DNA of 64,000 bases, taken from assembly GCA_009469675.1 (NCBI GenBank), contig SSSZ01000077.1:1-64000 (forward strand), read 5' to 3'. The position numbers and the translations under genes were made by a program. Under the pieces are notes generated by a model. It worked only from the letters and a program-made list of their open reading frames with translations. It was not told the DNA's origin and did not search any database. Source of the DNA: Azonexaceae bacterium (lineage in GTDB: Bacteria > Pseudomonadota > Gammaproteobacteria > Burkholderiales > Rhodocyclaceae). Positions 1-11,852 of this stretch are shown here, piece after piece; positions within the stretch are counted from its first letter, which is position 1; every line of letters begins with the position of its first letter.

Positions 1-51
1 CGGTGAAGGGGCCGCCGTTCGCCTGGCCGGGCTAGGGAGTGGCGTACTCGG

Positions 52-582
52 TTACAGCAAACCGCGTTCCGCGAATGATAGCGGTGGTGCGTTTCCTGCG
101 ACGATGAAATGGTCAACTACCTTGATATCCACCGTGGCCAGCGCAGCCTTAAGACTGCGCGTCAGGAGCTCATCTGCCAAGCTGGGTTCAGGAACGCCGG
201 ACGGGTGATTGTGGGCGAATACCACGGCGCCAGCATTGTGGGCGAGCCCTGCTTTAACCACTTCCCGGGGGTACACGCTCGTTTGCGTCAGGCTTCCGGC
301 AAACATCCGGTCAAAGGAAATTACCCTGTTTTGCGCATCTAGCCAAATGGCGTGGAACTCTTCGTGTTCAAGGCCGGCCAGCTTAAGCATGAGGTAGGTT
401 CTCACAGCCCCGGGTGAGCTCATGGCCTCGATCCGATAGACGGCGCTGTTTTCGAGGACGCGGACGGCCTTTTCAACCGCCTTCCGGGCCTTCTTGTCGA
501 GGAATGTGACAGTCGGGATGGGCGGCATTTCGGCTGGCGGCTTTCGGGCGGGGCTGCTTGCGGTAGTATTGCGGGCAACCAT
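52..582 (-). CDS. RadC-like JAB/MPN domain protein
   Basis: A 176-residue protein of the RadC (DUF2466) family. The JAMM metal-site signature is visible near the C-terminus: H124 and H126 in HNHPSG, then PEPS and D137, with an upstream acidic pair at E74-E75. The helix-hairpin-helix region of full-length chromosomal RadC is missing; only a Pro/Ala-rich leader of about 25 residues precedes the fold. The start is supported by AGGAG about 8 bases upstream. Short RadC-like proteins of this kind are common in integrative elements, and it lies next to an integrase, so it is probably island cargo. The biochemical role of the family is not settled; the name should not be read as proof of a repair function. 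Confidence 0.88.
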   Translation of the reverse strand: MVARNTTASSPARKPPAEMPPIPTVTFLDKKARKAVEKAVRVLENSAVYRIEAMSSPGAVRTYLMLKLAGLEHEEFHAIWLDAQNRVISFDRMFAGSLTQTSVYPREVVKAGLAHNAGAVVFAHNHPSGVPEPSLADELLTRSLKAALATVDIKVVDHFIVAGNAPPLSFAERGLL

Positions 583-671
583 GGTTGCATCTCCTATTAA
601 GGTGCTTCGTGGCCAGGGCCTGGTCGGGGTTGCCGCCCCTTCCTGGCCCGCTTTGCCTGATTCCGTCTCCG

Positions 672-1907
672 TCAGGCGGTGGTATTGCCTCGTAGGGGAA
701 TGATCTGCGCCCCTTCTCGCATCCGGTCACATTCATCGGCCCACCATTGCATGAGCCGGCGTCGCTCTTCCAGGTACTCGCCCCGGTCGTAAGCCAGGCG
801 CACGGCGTCGCCGTGCTTGTGGGCAAGCTGGATCTCCACCACTTCACCGCGGAACAAGCCGGAGCCATGCGCCATGGTGGAAAACGAGCTCCGAAAGCCG
901 TGTGCCGTCTGCTCGTTCTTGGTGTCGTACCCCAGCCGCCGGAGGGCGGCATTGATGGTGTTCTCGGACATGGGCCGGTCGTTCATGCGCATGCCCGGGA
1001 AACAGAACCGCCCTCCCCCCGTCAGGGGTTTGAGTTCATCAATGATCTGCATGGCCTGACGGCACAGCGGAACAACGTGCAGGCGCCGGCTTTTCATCTT
1101 GCCCAGGGGGATGCGGATCAGGGCGTTGTCGACGTCCACCTCGGACCACTCCAGGCCCCGGACCTCGCCGGGCCGCAGGCCAAACAGCGCGGACAGCTTG
1201 AAGGCGCAGGACGTGGAAAATTGCCCTTCGTAGCCCCAGATATCCCGCAGCAACTGCCCGAATTTCGTCGGGTCGGTGATGGCGGCGAAGTGGGTCTTCT
1301 TCAAGGGGACCAGGGCGCCGCTCAGGTCGGCGGCGATGTTGCGGTCGCAGCGGCCGGTGGCAATGCCGTAGCGGAACACCTGGCCGGCAGTCATCCGCAG
1401 CCGGTGGGCAGTATCGATCAGGCCTCGCGCTTCGATTCGGCGAATGACAGCCAGCAGTTCGGGGGCCTTGAGGTCATCGATGGCGCGATGGCCAATCCAG
1501 GGGAAGGCGTTGACTTCCAGGATGCGCAGGTTCTTGTTTGCCGTCTGCGCCGTCCATGACGACTTGAACTTCTCCTGCCATTCCCTGGCCACGGCCTCGA
1601 AACTGTTTTCCGCTGCGTGGTGGGCGGTCAGCTTGGCGACCTTCTTGACCATGCCGGGGTCGGTATTCTGCTCCAGGAGCTTGCGGGCCTTGTCCCGGCA
1701 ATCCCGGGCTTCCGCCAGGCTGGTCAGAGGATAGGAGCCTAAGGCGAGGGTCTTGCTCTTGCCAGCAAAGCGGTAGTTTAACCGCCAGTACTTGCCGCCC
1801 TTCACGTCTACCAGCAGGTACATACCCCCGCCGTCGGTCATTTTGTAGGGCTTGTCCGCAGGCTTGGCCTGCTTCACTGCTATCGCCGTCAGGTTTCCGA
1901 TGGTCAT
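672..1907 (-). CDS. P4-type tyrosine site-specific integrase
   Basis: A 411-residue tyrosine recombinase. The N-terminal region (about residues 5-90) matches the DUF4102 arm-DNA-binding domain, followed by a core-binding domain and a catalytic domain. Catalytic residues are recognisable: R245 in LFGLR, H336 and R339 in AHGFR, H363 in LAH and the nucleophile Y373 in [12 protein letters not shown]. The start at MTIGNLTA was chosen over an ATG 37 codons further out because family members begin at this arm domain and the extra sequence runs through an inverted repeat. The gene reads away from the 3' end of tRNA-His 187 bases upstream, the typical layout of an integrase at its tRNA attachment site. 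Confidence 0.93.
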   Translation of the reverse strand: MTIGNLTAIAVKQAKPADKPYKMTDGGGMYLLVDVKGGKYWRLNYRFAGKSKTLALGSYPLTSLAEARDCRDKARKLLEQNTDPGMVKKVAKLTAHHAAENSFEAVAREWQEKFKSSWTAQTANKNLRILEVNAFPWIGHRAIDDLKAPELLAVIRRIEARGLIDTAHRLRMTAGQVFRYGIATGRCDRNIAADLSGALVPLKKTHFAAITDPTKFGQLLRDIWGYEGQFSTSCAFKLSALFGLRPGEVRGLEWSEVDVDNALIRIPLGKMKSRRLHVVPLCRQAMQIIDELKPLTGGGRFCFPGMRMNDRPMSENTINAALRRLGYDTKNEQTAHGFRSSFSTMAHGSGLFRGEVVEIQLAHKHGDAVRLAYDRGEYLEERRRLMQWWADECDRMREGAQIIPLRGNTTA

Positions 1908-1946
1908 CGCGTACCTCCAACTGTCATAGTTGAAGGTATACGCTCC

Positions 1947-1982
1947 TTGAGGGTACACGTCTACCCCCACGTGTACCCTCAA
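1947..1982. promoter_or_regulatory. Perfect 14-bp inverted repeat upstream of the integrase
   Basis: TTGAGGGTACACGT at 1947-1960 and its exact complement at 1969-1982 flank an 8-base spacer. It lies 40-75 bases upstream of the integrase start, between the gene and tRNA-His. A further GGTA-containing half-site follows nearby (1987-1992). It could be an operator for an excisionase or integrase regulator, or an arm-binding site of the integrase. No ORF covers it convincingly. Confidence 0.6.
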
Positions 1983-2026
1983 TTGTTGGTACAAGCGGGC
2001 AATTTCATGTAGCACCATGCCGCAAC

Positions 2027-2061
2027 AAAAAACCCCGGAAGCCTTGCGGCGCCGGGGTTTT
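2027..2061 (-). terminator. Intrinsic terminator downstream of tRNA-His
   Basis: On the minus strand AACCCCGG (2052-2059) pairs with CCGGGGTT (2031-2038), followed by a run of T residues (A run at 2027-2032 on the plus strand). It would end the tRNA-His transcript and insulate the integrase. CATGTAGCA (2006-2014) and TGCTACATG (2065-2073) make an outer inverted repeat around the hairpin. Confidence 0.75.
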
Positions 2062-2094
2062 CGCTGCTACATGTTGCCGTATGTTGCTTGTTCA

Positions 2095-2170
2095 TGGGGC
2101 GACATACCGGGATCGAACCGGTGACACCTGGAATCACAATCCAGTGCTCTACCGACTGAGCTAATGCCGC
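2095..2170 (-). tRNA. tRNA-His (anticodon GTG)
   Basis: The minus strand gives a full cloverleaf. The acceptor strand GCGGCAT pairs with ATGTCGC through one G-U pair. The anticodon stem CTGGA/TCCAG encloses a loop with GTG. The T-arm is ACCGG-TTCGATC-CCGGT, and CCA is encoded (2095-2097). A G at position -1 (2171) opposite discriminator C73 is encoded, the hallmark of histidine tRNAs. Its 3' end faces the integrase and is the likely attachment site of the element to the left. Confidence 0.97.
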
Positions 2171-2307
2171 CGTCGAAGAAGGCGCGCATTGTACGAAACT
2201 CGCCGACGAATGTCCAGCGCGGATTCGCAAGCTTGCCTCATCCCGCTCAGGCCGGCCGTGATATCATAGTCAGCTTTATTTTTGCCCCGAAGTCACAAGG
2301 AATTCTC

Positions 2308-3612
2308 ATGGAAGCGACCAACGCACAAGCCAACGACCTGGAACGCCGCATCGACCTGTCCATTGCCATCGCCGAAGTCGAGAAGGATCTCGACCAGCGC
2401 CTTCGCCGCATGGGCAAGAACGTCAAAATGCCCGGTTTCCGTCCCGGCAAGGTGCCTTTCAACATCGTCAAGCAGCAATACGGCGACCAGGCCCGCCACG
2501 AAGTGCTTTCCGAAGCCCTGGACCGCGCCTTCGGCGACGCCGTCGTCGGCCAGAAGCTGCGCGTCGCGGGTTATCCGCGTATCGAGCCGAAGACCACCGA
2601 GAGCACGACCCATCTCGAATTCCTGGCTATCTTCGAGGTTTATCCTGAATTCACGCCGGGCGACATGGCCGTCGCCGAAATCGAGCGCCCGACGCTGGAA
2701 GTCGGTGCCGCCGAAGTCGACAAGACCCTCGACATTCTGAAGAAGCAGCGCGTCAGCTATGAAGACGCGGCCCGCGCCGCCGCCGCCGAAGACCGAGTCG
2801 TCATCGACTTCCTCGGCAAGAAGGACGGCGAACCCTTCCAGGGCGGCCAGGCCAGCGACTATCCCTTCATCCTCGGCCAGGGCCAGATGCTCCCCGATTT
2901 CGAAAATGCCGTCACCGGCCTCAAGACCGGCGAGAGCAAGACCTTCGACCTGACTTTCCCGGCCGACTACTTCGCCAAGGATCTGGCCGGCCAGACCGTG
3001 CAGTTTGAAATCACCGTAAAGCAGGTCCAGGCGCCGAAGCTGCCCGAGGTCGACGGCGAATTCGCCCGATCGATGGGCATCGCCGACGGCGACGTGGGCA
3101 AGATGCGGGCCGAGATCGAAGCCAACCTGAAGCGCGAGGTCAAGCGCCGCATCGAAGCCAAGGTCAAGGACCAGGTCATGGAAGCCCTGATTAAGGCCAA
3201 TCCCATTTCCGTGCCGAACGCCCTCCTCGAAATGGAGGTCCAACGTCTGATGCAGGCCGCCCGCCAGGATATGGAACAACGCGGTATGAAGATGAAGGAT
3301 TTCCCCATCCAGCCCGAATGGTTCGCCGACCAGGCCAAGCGCCGCGTCACCCTGGGCCTCATCCTCGCCGAGGTGGTCAAGGCCGAGCAGCTCCAGGCCA
3401 AGCCCGAGCAGGTCAAGGCCCTGGTCGAGGAAACCGCCCAGAGCTACGAGCACCCGGAGGAGGTCGTGCGCTGGTACTACGCCCAGCCCCAGCGGCTCGG
3501 CGACGTCGAAGGCGTGGCCATCGAAAACAACGTCGTGGCCTGGGTTCTGGGCAAGGCCAAGGTCACCGACAAGGCCGCCGCCTTCGACGACCTGATGGGC
3601 CAGAAGTCCTGA
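2308..3612 (+). CDS. tig: Trigger factor, ribosome-associated chaperone and prolyl isomerase
   Basis: A 434-residue trigger factor that binds nascent chains at the ribosome exit tunnel. The N-terminal ribosome-binding domain carries the signature GFRPGKVP near residue 46. A central FKBP-type prolyl isomerase domain spans about residues 150-245, and a long helical C-terminal arm follows. The length matches the family (432 in E. coli). The ATG at 2308 has an AAGG Shine-Dalgarno and gives the conserved start MEATNAQ. An upstream in-frame ATG overlaps tRNA-His and was rejected. It is followed by clpP 43 bases later, the common tig-clpP-clpX order. Confidence 0.97.
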   Translation: MEATNAQANDLERRIDLSIAIAEVEKDLDQRLRRMGKNVKMPGFRPGKVPFNIVKQQYGDQARHEVLSEALDRAFGDAVVGQKLRVAGYPRIEPKTTESTTHLEFLAIFEVYPEFTPGDMAVAEIERPTLEVGAAEVDKTLDILKKQRVSYEDAARAAAAEDRVVIDFLGKKDGEPFQGGQASDYPFILGQGQMLPDFENAVTGLKTGESKTFDLTFPADYFAKDLAGQTVQFEITVKQVQAPKLPEVDGEFARSMGIADGDVGKMRAEIEANLKREVKRRIEAKVKDQVMEALIKANPISVPNALLEMEVQRLMQAARQDMEQRGMKMKDFPIQPEWFADQAKRRVTLGLILAEVVKAEQLQAKPEQVKALVEETAQSYEHPEEVVRWYYAQPQRLGDVEGVAIENNVVAWVLGKAKVTDKAAAFDDLMGQKS

Positions 3613-3655
3613 CCCCCGCCCGCCCCGCGCCGTAACGCTTCACACAAGGAACGAC

Positions 3656-4285
3656 ATGAACATCGATCACGCAAGCAACTGGGAACCGCAGGGCCTCGGC
3701 CTCGTGCCCATGGTCATCGAGCAGAGCGGGCGCGGCGAACGCGCCTACGACATCTACTCGCGCCTTCTGCGGGAGCGCGTGATCTTTCTCGTCGGCCCGG
3801 TCAACGATGCCACCGCCAACCTGGTGGTGGCCCAGTTGCTCTTCCTAGAAGCGGAGAATCCCGACAAGGACATCTACTTCTATATCAATTCGCCGGGCGG
3901 CTCGGTGACGGCAGGCCTGTCGATCTACGACACCATGCAGTTCATCAAGCCCGATGTGTCCACCCTGTGCATCGGCCAGGCCGCCTCGATGGGCGCCTTC
4001 CTCCTCACCGCCGGCGCCAAGGGCAAGCGTTTCGCCCTGCCCAATTCGCGCCTCATGATCCACCAGCCCCTGGGCGGCTTCCAGGGCCAAGCTTCCGATA
4101 TCGCCATCCACGCCAAGGAAATCCTCTCCATCCGCGACCGGCTGAACCGCATCATGGCCGACCATACCGGGCAGCCCATCGAGCGCATCGAAAAGGATAC
4201 CGACCGCGACAATTTCCTTTCCGCCGCGGAAGCGGCAGAATACGGATTGATCGACAAGGTTCTGTCCCGTCGCGAAACAGCCTGA
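3656..4285 (+). CDS. clpP: ATP-dependent Clp protease proteolytic subunit
   Basis: A 209-residue ClpP serine peptidase that forms the barrel-shaped core of ClpXP. The catalytic triad is visible as S111 in [12 protein letters not shown]136 in MIHQP and D185, each offset by 14 from the E. coli residues. The N-terminal propeptide-like segment precedes GLVPMVIEQ. It lies between tig and clpX with a 23-base gap to clpX, so ClpXP is co-expressed. The second ClpX-like ATPase at 31.7 kb could share this peptidase; that is inference. Confidence 0.98.
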   Translation: MNIDHASNWEPQGLGLVPMVIEQSGRGERAYDIYSRLLRERVIFLVGPVNDATANLVVAQLLFLEAENPDKDIYFYINSPGGSVTAGLSIYDTMQFIKPDVSTLCIGQAASMGAFLLTAGAKGKRFALPNSRLMIHQPLGGFQGQASDIAIHAKEILSIRDRLNRIMADHTGQPIERIEKDTDRDNFLSAAEAAEYGLIDKVLSRRETA

Positions 4286-4308
4286 CGGGCCACACTGAAG
4301 GGAAAACC

Positions 4309-5571
<1,263 letters not shown>

Positions 5572-5590
5572 GCCGGCGCCCGGCGGGCCG

Positions 5591-5618
5591 CTTGAAATCC
5601 TGATTTCTGCCCCCACTT
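5591..5618 (+). promoter_or_regulatory. Sigma-32 (heat-shock) type promoter of lon
   Basis: CTTGAAA (5591-5597), 13 bases, then CCCCACTT (5611-5618) closely fits the RpoH consensus CTTGAAA-N13-15-CCCCATNT. It lies in the 80-base clpX-lon gap, about 34 bases before the lon ATG, so lon has its own heat-shock promoter besides any read-through from clpX. Confidence 0.8.
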
Positions 5619-5651
5619 CGGGCCTACGTACCCATTTGATAAGGCATTCCA

Positions 5652-8066
<2,415 letters not shown>

Positions 8067-8148
8067 TTTGCAATGGGCGGATGCCGACGTACTAGCGCCG
8101 GCCCGCCCATTGGCCCTGCCCGGGCCGGGCAAACCCCCGAAAAACCGC

Positions 8149-8178
8149 TTGACACAAGGATTTCGGCGGCGCTATAAA
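8149..8178 (+). promoter_or_regulatory. Sigma-70 promoter of hupB
   Basis: TTGACA (8149-8154) and TATAAA (8173-8178) are separated by 18 bases, about 50 bases before the hupB ATG. The -35 is a perfect consensus and the -10 matches 5 of 6, as expected for an abundant nucleoid protein. Confidence 0.85.
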
Positions 8179-8230
8179 TCGCTCCGCAACGATTTTCACC
8201 ATCCGATCCACATCTTTAGTAGGGGACACC

Positions 8231-8503
8231 ATGAACAAATCCGAGCTCATCGACGCCATCGCGACCCAGGCCGATCTTTCCAAGGCGGCCGCCGGCCGTG
8301 CTCTGGACGCCGCCGTCGAGGCCGTCACTGCCGAACTGAAAAAGGGCGGCACCGTCACCCTCATCGGTTTCGGCACCTTCTCCACGGGCAAGCGCGCCGC
8401 CCGCACGGGCCGCAATCCGCGCACCGGCGCCACCCTGAAGATCAAGGCCGCCAAGGTGCCCAAGTTCAAGCCTGGCAAAGCCCTGAAGGACGCTGTAAAC
8501 TAA
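8231..8503 (+). CDS. hupB: DNA-binding protein HU-beta
   Basis: A 90-residue HU/IHF-family nucleoid protein. It has the [11 protein letters not shown] start and the GFGTF turn, and the DNA-embracing arm contains RTGRNPRTG. It is the usual gene after lon in beta- and gammaproteobacteria. A consensus promoter and GGGG Shine-Dalgarno precede it. It binds and bends DNA without sequence specificity. Confidence 0.97.
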   Translation: MNKSELIDAIATQADLSKAAAGRALDAAVEAVTAELKKGGTVTLIGFGTFSTGKRAARTGRNPRTGATLKIKAAKVPKFKPGKALKDAVN

Positions 8504-8537
8504 TCGTTTTTGCCGGGCCGGACTGCCCGCCCGGCGC

Positions 8538-8613
8538 GGGTGCTTAGCTCAGTTGGTAGAGCGCTAGCCTTACAAGCTGGATGTCGGGGGTTCGAGCCCC
8601 TCAGCACCCACCA
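8538..8613 (+). tRNA. tRNA-Val (anticodon TAC)
   Basis: A complete 76-nt cloverleaf. The acceptor GGGTGCT pairs with AGCACCC, discriminator A and an encoded CCA follow. The D-arm has TTAGCTCAGTTGGTAGAGC, and the anticodon loop CTTACAA gives TAC. It lies 34 bases after hupB and could be read from the same promoter. Confidence 0.96.
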
Positions 8614-8620
8614 GGACCGA

Positions 8621-8650
8621 TGGGGGTTTGCGTGCAAGCGCAGACCCCCA
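8621..8650 (+). terminator. Hairpin after tRNA-Val, probable terminator
   Basis: TGGGGGTTTGCG (8621-8632) and CGCAGACCCCCA (8639-8650) form a 12-bp stem with one G-U pair and a 6-base loop. It starts 8 bases after the tRNA CCA. The following TTCCGTTTA is a weak T tract, so it may act as a processing or partial-termination site. Confidence 0.55.
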
Positions 8651-8683
8651 TTCCGTTTAGCCGCAACCCTCCGGGAATCCACC

Positions 8684-9535
8684 ATGTCCGCCTACTCCTT
8701 TGACGTTTCCATCGAAGATTTCGAAGCCAAGGTCTTCCAGCCTTCCGCCGAAACGCCCGTGTTCGTCGATTTCTGGGCGTCGTGGTGCGAACCCTGCAAG
8801 GTCTTGAAGCCGATGCTGGAAAAGCTCGCCGACGAATACGGCGGTCGTTTCCTCCTGGCCAAGGTCGATGCCGACCAGAACCCCGAACTCGCCCAACACT
8901 TTGGCGTGCGCAGCATTCCTTCGGTAAAGGTGTTGTTCCGTGGCCAACTGGTCGATGAATTCAACGGCGCCCTGCCGGAAAGCGAACTGCGCGCCTTCAT
9001 CGATCGCCTGGTGCCCCCGGCCCAGGCTACCCTGCGCGACGAAGCCGCCGCCCTGGCGGCGGCGGGCCAACTCGACGAGGCACTGGCCGTGCTGGTCCGA
9101 GCCTGCCGGGAAAAACCCGAGGACGAAGGTGCCCGCCTCGACGCCGCCGACCTCCTGATGCAACTGGACCGCCACGACGAAGCCGGCCAGATCCTCGGCG
9201 GCGAATATGTCAAGGAGGCCGACCGCGCCCAGGCTCTGCGCTCGCGTCTGGCGCTCGCCGCGGGTGGCGCCGACACGGCAGCCCTGGAAGCCCGGCTGGC
9301 CGCCGATGAAAACGACCACGCCGCTCGTCTCGAGCTTTCCCGGGCCTACGCCGCTGCAGGCCGCTACCGGGAAGCCCTCGAAGCGGCCCTGGAAGTCGTC
9401 CGCCGCGACCGCTTCTTCGCCGAAGGCGCGGGCCGCCAGGCAATGCTCCAGCTCTTCCAGGCCCTCGGCTCGGAAGCGCGTTACGATGACCTGATCCGGG
9501 AATTCCGCCGCGCCCTGTCGGCGGCCCTCAACTGA
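8684..9535 (+). CDS. cnoX: CnoX/YbbN-like thioredoxin with TPR tail
   Basis: A 283-residue protein with an N-terminal thioredoxin fold (about residues 5-110) and a C-terminal helical TPR-like region, the CnoX (YbbN) chaperedoxin architecture. The active site is WCEPC (C35, C38), a redox-competent CXXC; E. coli CnoX has lost the first cysteine, so this version may also act as a thioredoxin-like reductase. The ATG at 8684 (MSAYSFDVS) lies just after tRNA-Val; an upstream in-frame start would run through the tRNA. CnoX proteins protect substrates from over-oxidation and hand them to GroEL/DnaK, which fits the proteostasis genes next to it. The gene symbol is by architecture. Confidence 0.85.
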   Translation: MSAYSFDVSIEDFEAKVFQPSAETPVFVDFWASWCEPCKVLKPMLEKLADEYGGRFLLAKVDADQNPELAQHFGVRSIPSVKVLFRGQLVDEFNGALPESELRAFIDRLVPPAQATLRDEAAALAAAGQLDEALAVLVRACREKPEDEGARLDAADLLMQLDRHDEAGQILGGEYVKEADRAQALRSRLALAAGGADTAALEARLAADENDHAARLELSRAYAAAGRYREALEAALEVVRRDRFFAEGAGRQAMLQLFQALGSEARYDDLIREFRRALSAALN

Positions 9536-9538
9536 CCC

Positions 9539-10120
9539 TCACCGCCCGCCGGCCAGCGCTGCTTCGAGCCCGGCCAGCGCCCGGGCCAGGGCTTCCTGGA
9601 TCGCCTGGGCAGCCCCGGCCGGCGTTCTGGCCTGGAGCGGCACCCGCTCGTCGCGGCTGACCTCCCGCGTTGCCCGGCCCTCCTCCGTGATGCGCCAGCG
9701 GACCGCCAGCACCGCCGCCGGCCCTTCGTCGGTGAAATCGACGTAGAGGGCGGAAACCGCCGTATCGATCCGGAGGTCGGCACCGCCGGCCAGGCGCGAC
9801 TCGATGACGGCGGCAAAAAGGCCGCTGCGGCGCAGCCAGGTCGCCGTCGCCTGGCCCAGAAGTTCGGCCGGCGCGGCGGCGAATTCGTTGTAGAAATCGC
9901 TTTCGAAACGCTGCCCTTCCCGCCGGTAGACAAAACCCCGCCCGTCGAAGGGCGGCGCCACCTCGACGCCGCCCAGCTTGACGCTCGGACCGGTGGCCGG
10001 CGCGGCTGCGGTTGCCCGCAGGGGGGCAAGAACGAAGGACTGGCGCTCCACGGCCGGCCGGTTGAGGCCGCAGGCGGCGAGCAGCAGGGTGGCAAGGCCC
10101 AGGGCGAGGATCGCTTTCAT
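9539..10120 (-). CDS. ABC-type transport auxiliary lipoprotein (PqiC/DUF330-like)
   Basis: A 193-residue lipoprotein with signal peptide and lipobox LLLAAC (Cys near residue 17). The body resembles the ABC_trans_aux (PqiC, DUF330) family. It is the last gene of the MCE operon, and its ATG overlaps the upstream MCE gene stop by 4 bases (ATGA). PqiC-type lipoproteins dock on the outer membrane end of MCE tunnels, so it probably replaces the periplasmic shuttle MlaC of the classical Mla system, which is absent here. It is convergent with the thioredoxin gene, 3 bases apart. Confidence 0.85.
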   Translation of the reverse strand: MKAILALGLATLLLAACGLNRPAVERQSFVLAPLRATAAAPATGPSVKLGGVEVAPPFDGRGFVYRREGQRFESDFYNEFAAAPAELLGQATATWLRRSGLFAAVIESRLAGGADLRIDTAVSALYVDFTDEGPAAVLAVRWRITEEGRATREVSRDERVPLQARTPAGAAQAIQEALARALAGLEAALAGGR

Positions 10121-11106
10121 CGGTCGTAGGCGTCGGTGGGTTTGGGCGGGGCGGCGAGCAGGGTGCCGGCCGGATCGCGTTTGAGGTCGTCGGAAAGGGC
10201 TTTGAGGTTGGCGCTGGTCGCCCGCAGGTTGCCGATGAGGTCGGCGATGTCCTGCTCGCGGCCGTCCAGGGCCTTGTCCACGCGCTGGCTGCTGCGATCG
10301 AGGGCGGCCAGGGTACGCCGCAGTTCGGGACTCTCGGCGATTTCCCGCAGGCGCTTGACGGTGGCCGAGAGCTCGGCGGGCAGGCCCTTGATCTCGTCGC
10401 TGCCGGTCAGGCGGTCGACACCGGCCAGGGTGCGGCGGAAATCCCCCAGGGCCAAGGTCAGGTCTTTTTGCAGACGTTCGGCGTCGACGGTATCGACCTT
10501 TTTGCTCACCGTCACCAGCAGGGTGTCGAGATGCTTCAACATCGACTCGATGTCCAGGGTGGCCAGCCGCGCCAGGATGCGTTCGGCGGCGTCGACAAAA
10601 TTGAGCACCGTGCTGCGGGCCGAAGGGATGTAAAGATTGTCCGGCGTCCAGGCGATGGGCAGGACCGGCGCCCGCGGGTTGAAATCGAGCTCCATGTAGG
10701 CGATGCCGGTGATGCCGATGGGCGCCATGCGAATGCGCAAGCCGTCGGCCACGAGCTTGTCTACGAAGTCGCCCCCGGCCCCGACGCCGGCGCCTTTCAT
10801 GCCGAGCAGGTCGGGGTACACCGCCATTTCGACGAGCACGTACTGCTTGCGCTCGGCGGCGGGCTTTTCCTGTTCGTAGCGGGTGTAGGTGAAGTTGATG
10901 CCGCTCACGGCGCCGATCACCACGCCGCGGTAGCGGACCTTGGAGCCGATGTCGAGGCCCTGCACCGACTCGTCGAAATAGGTCTCGACGATCACTTTCT
11001 TGCGGAAGGTGTTGCCGCCCCCCAGGGAAATCGCCAGGGCGGCCAGGAGGACGATGGCGGCCACGACGAAGACGCCGAGGCGGGTGTGGCTCGTTTTGGC
11101 GGTCAT
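10117..11106 (-). CDS. MlaD-family MCE domain protein
   Basis: A 329-residue inner-membrane-anchored MCE protein. One transmembrane helix lies at about residues 10-30, followed by a single MCE domain (GLDIGSKVRYRGVVIG, about 35-125). A long helical, coiled-coil-rich C-terminal region then carries regularly spaced Leu. It would form the hexameric ring or tunnel that moves lipids across the periplasm. The C-terminal extension makes it longer than E. coli MlaD (183 residues), closer to paralogous MCE proteins with extended helical needles. The stop overlaps the next gene by 4 bases. Confidence 0.9.
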   Translation of the reverse strand: MTAKTSHTRLGVFVVAAIVLLAALAISLGGGNTFRKKVIVETYFDESVQGLDIGSKVRYRGVVIGAVSGINFTYTRYEQEKPAAERKQYVLVEMAVYPDLLGMKGAGVGAGGDFVDKLVADGLRIRMAPIGITGIAYMELDFNPRAPVLPIAWTPDNLYIPSARSTVLNFVDAAERILARLATLDIESMLKHLDTLLVTVSKKVDTVDAERLQKDLTLALGDFRRTLAGVDRLTGSDEIKGLPAELSATVKRLREIAESPELRRTLAALDRSSQRVDKALDGREQDIADLIGNLRATSANLKALSDDLKRDPAGTLLAAPPKPTDAYDR

Positions 11107-11852
11107 GGCGCTTCCCGATTGAAAAACTGGCGGACCCAGGGGTTGGGCGAATTATCCCGCAAATCCGCCGGCGTCCCGGCCGCGACGATGCCCTGTTGAC
11201 GCTTGTCGAGCATGATGACCCGGTCGGCGATGGTGAAGATGCTCTGCAATTCGTGGCTGACCACCACGAACGTGATGCCGAGGTTGCGGGCCAGCCGCAG
11301 GATGAGTTCATCGAGGCCGGCCGAGGTGATGGGATCGAGGCCCGCCGACGGTTCGTCGAGGAAGAGGATGGCCGGGTCGAGCGCCATGGCGCGGGCAATG
11401 GCGGCGCGCTTCTGCATGCCCCCCGACAGCTCCGCCGGCATGCGCTGCTCGAAGCCCGCCAGGCCGACCAGGGAAAGCTTCATGCGCGCCGTCAGCTCCC
11501 GGGCGGCGGCGTCGAGTCCGGTGTACTCCTCGAGGGGCAGGCCGATGTTGTCGATCAGGTTCATCGATCCGAACAAGGCGCCGGCCTGGTAGGCGACGCC
11601 GAATTTGCGCTGGATGGCCCGCTTGCCGTCCCCCGTCGCCTGGACGATGTCCTCGCCGGCGATGAAAATGCGGCCGGCCATCGGCCGGTAGAGACCGATC
11701 ATGTTCTTCAGGAGTGTACTCTTGCCGCAACCGGAGCCCCCCAGGATGACGAAAACCTCCCCCGCCGCCACGGTAAAGCCGACATCCTTCATCAGGGATT
11801 TGCCGCCGAATCCGACGGTCAGGTTCTCGACGCGGATGAGGTCGCTGCTCAT
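11103..11852 (-). CDS. MCE-system ABC transporter ATPase (MlaF-like)
   Basis: A 249-residue ABC ATPase. Walker A is GGSGCGKS (residues 38-45), the signature is LSGGMQKR, Walker B is ILFLDEPSAGLDP, and the H-loop is VVVSHEL. The GGM signature and start fit the MlaF/Ttg2A group. It powers the MlaE-like permease encoded just upstream. ATGA overlaps on both sides imply translational coupling. Confidence 0.93.
   Translation of the reverse strand: MSSDLIRVENLTVGFGGKSLMKDVGFTVAAGEVFVILGGSGCGKSTLLKNMIGLYRPMAGRIFIAGEDIVQATGDGKRAIQRKFGVAYQAGALFGSMNLIDNIGLPLEEYTGLDAAARELTARMKLSLVGLAGFEQRMPAELSGGMQKRAAIARAMALDPAILFLDEPSAGLDPITSAGLDELILRLARNLGITFVVVSHELQSIFTIADRVIMLDKRQQGIVAAGTPADLRDNSPNPWVRQFFNREAP

Noticed and set aside
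2164..2307. An N-terminal extension of trigger factor starting at an ATG inside tRNA-His
   Set aside because: It overlaps the tRNA, and the ATG at 2308 has a Shine-Dalgarno and gives the family length.
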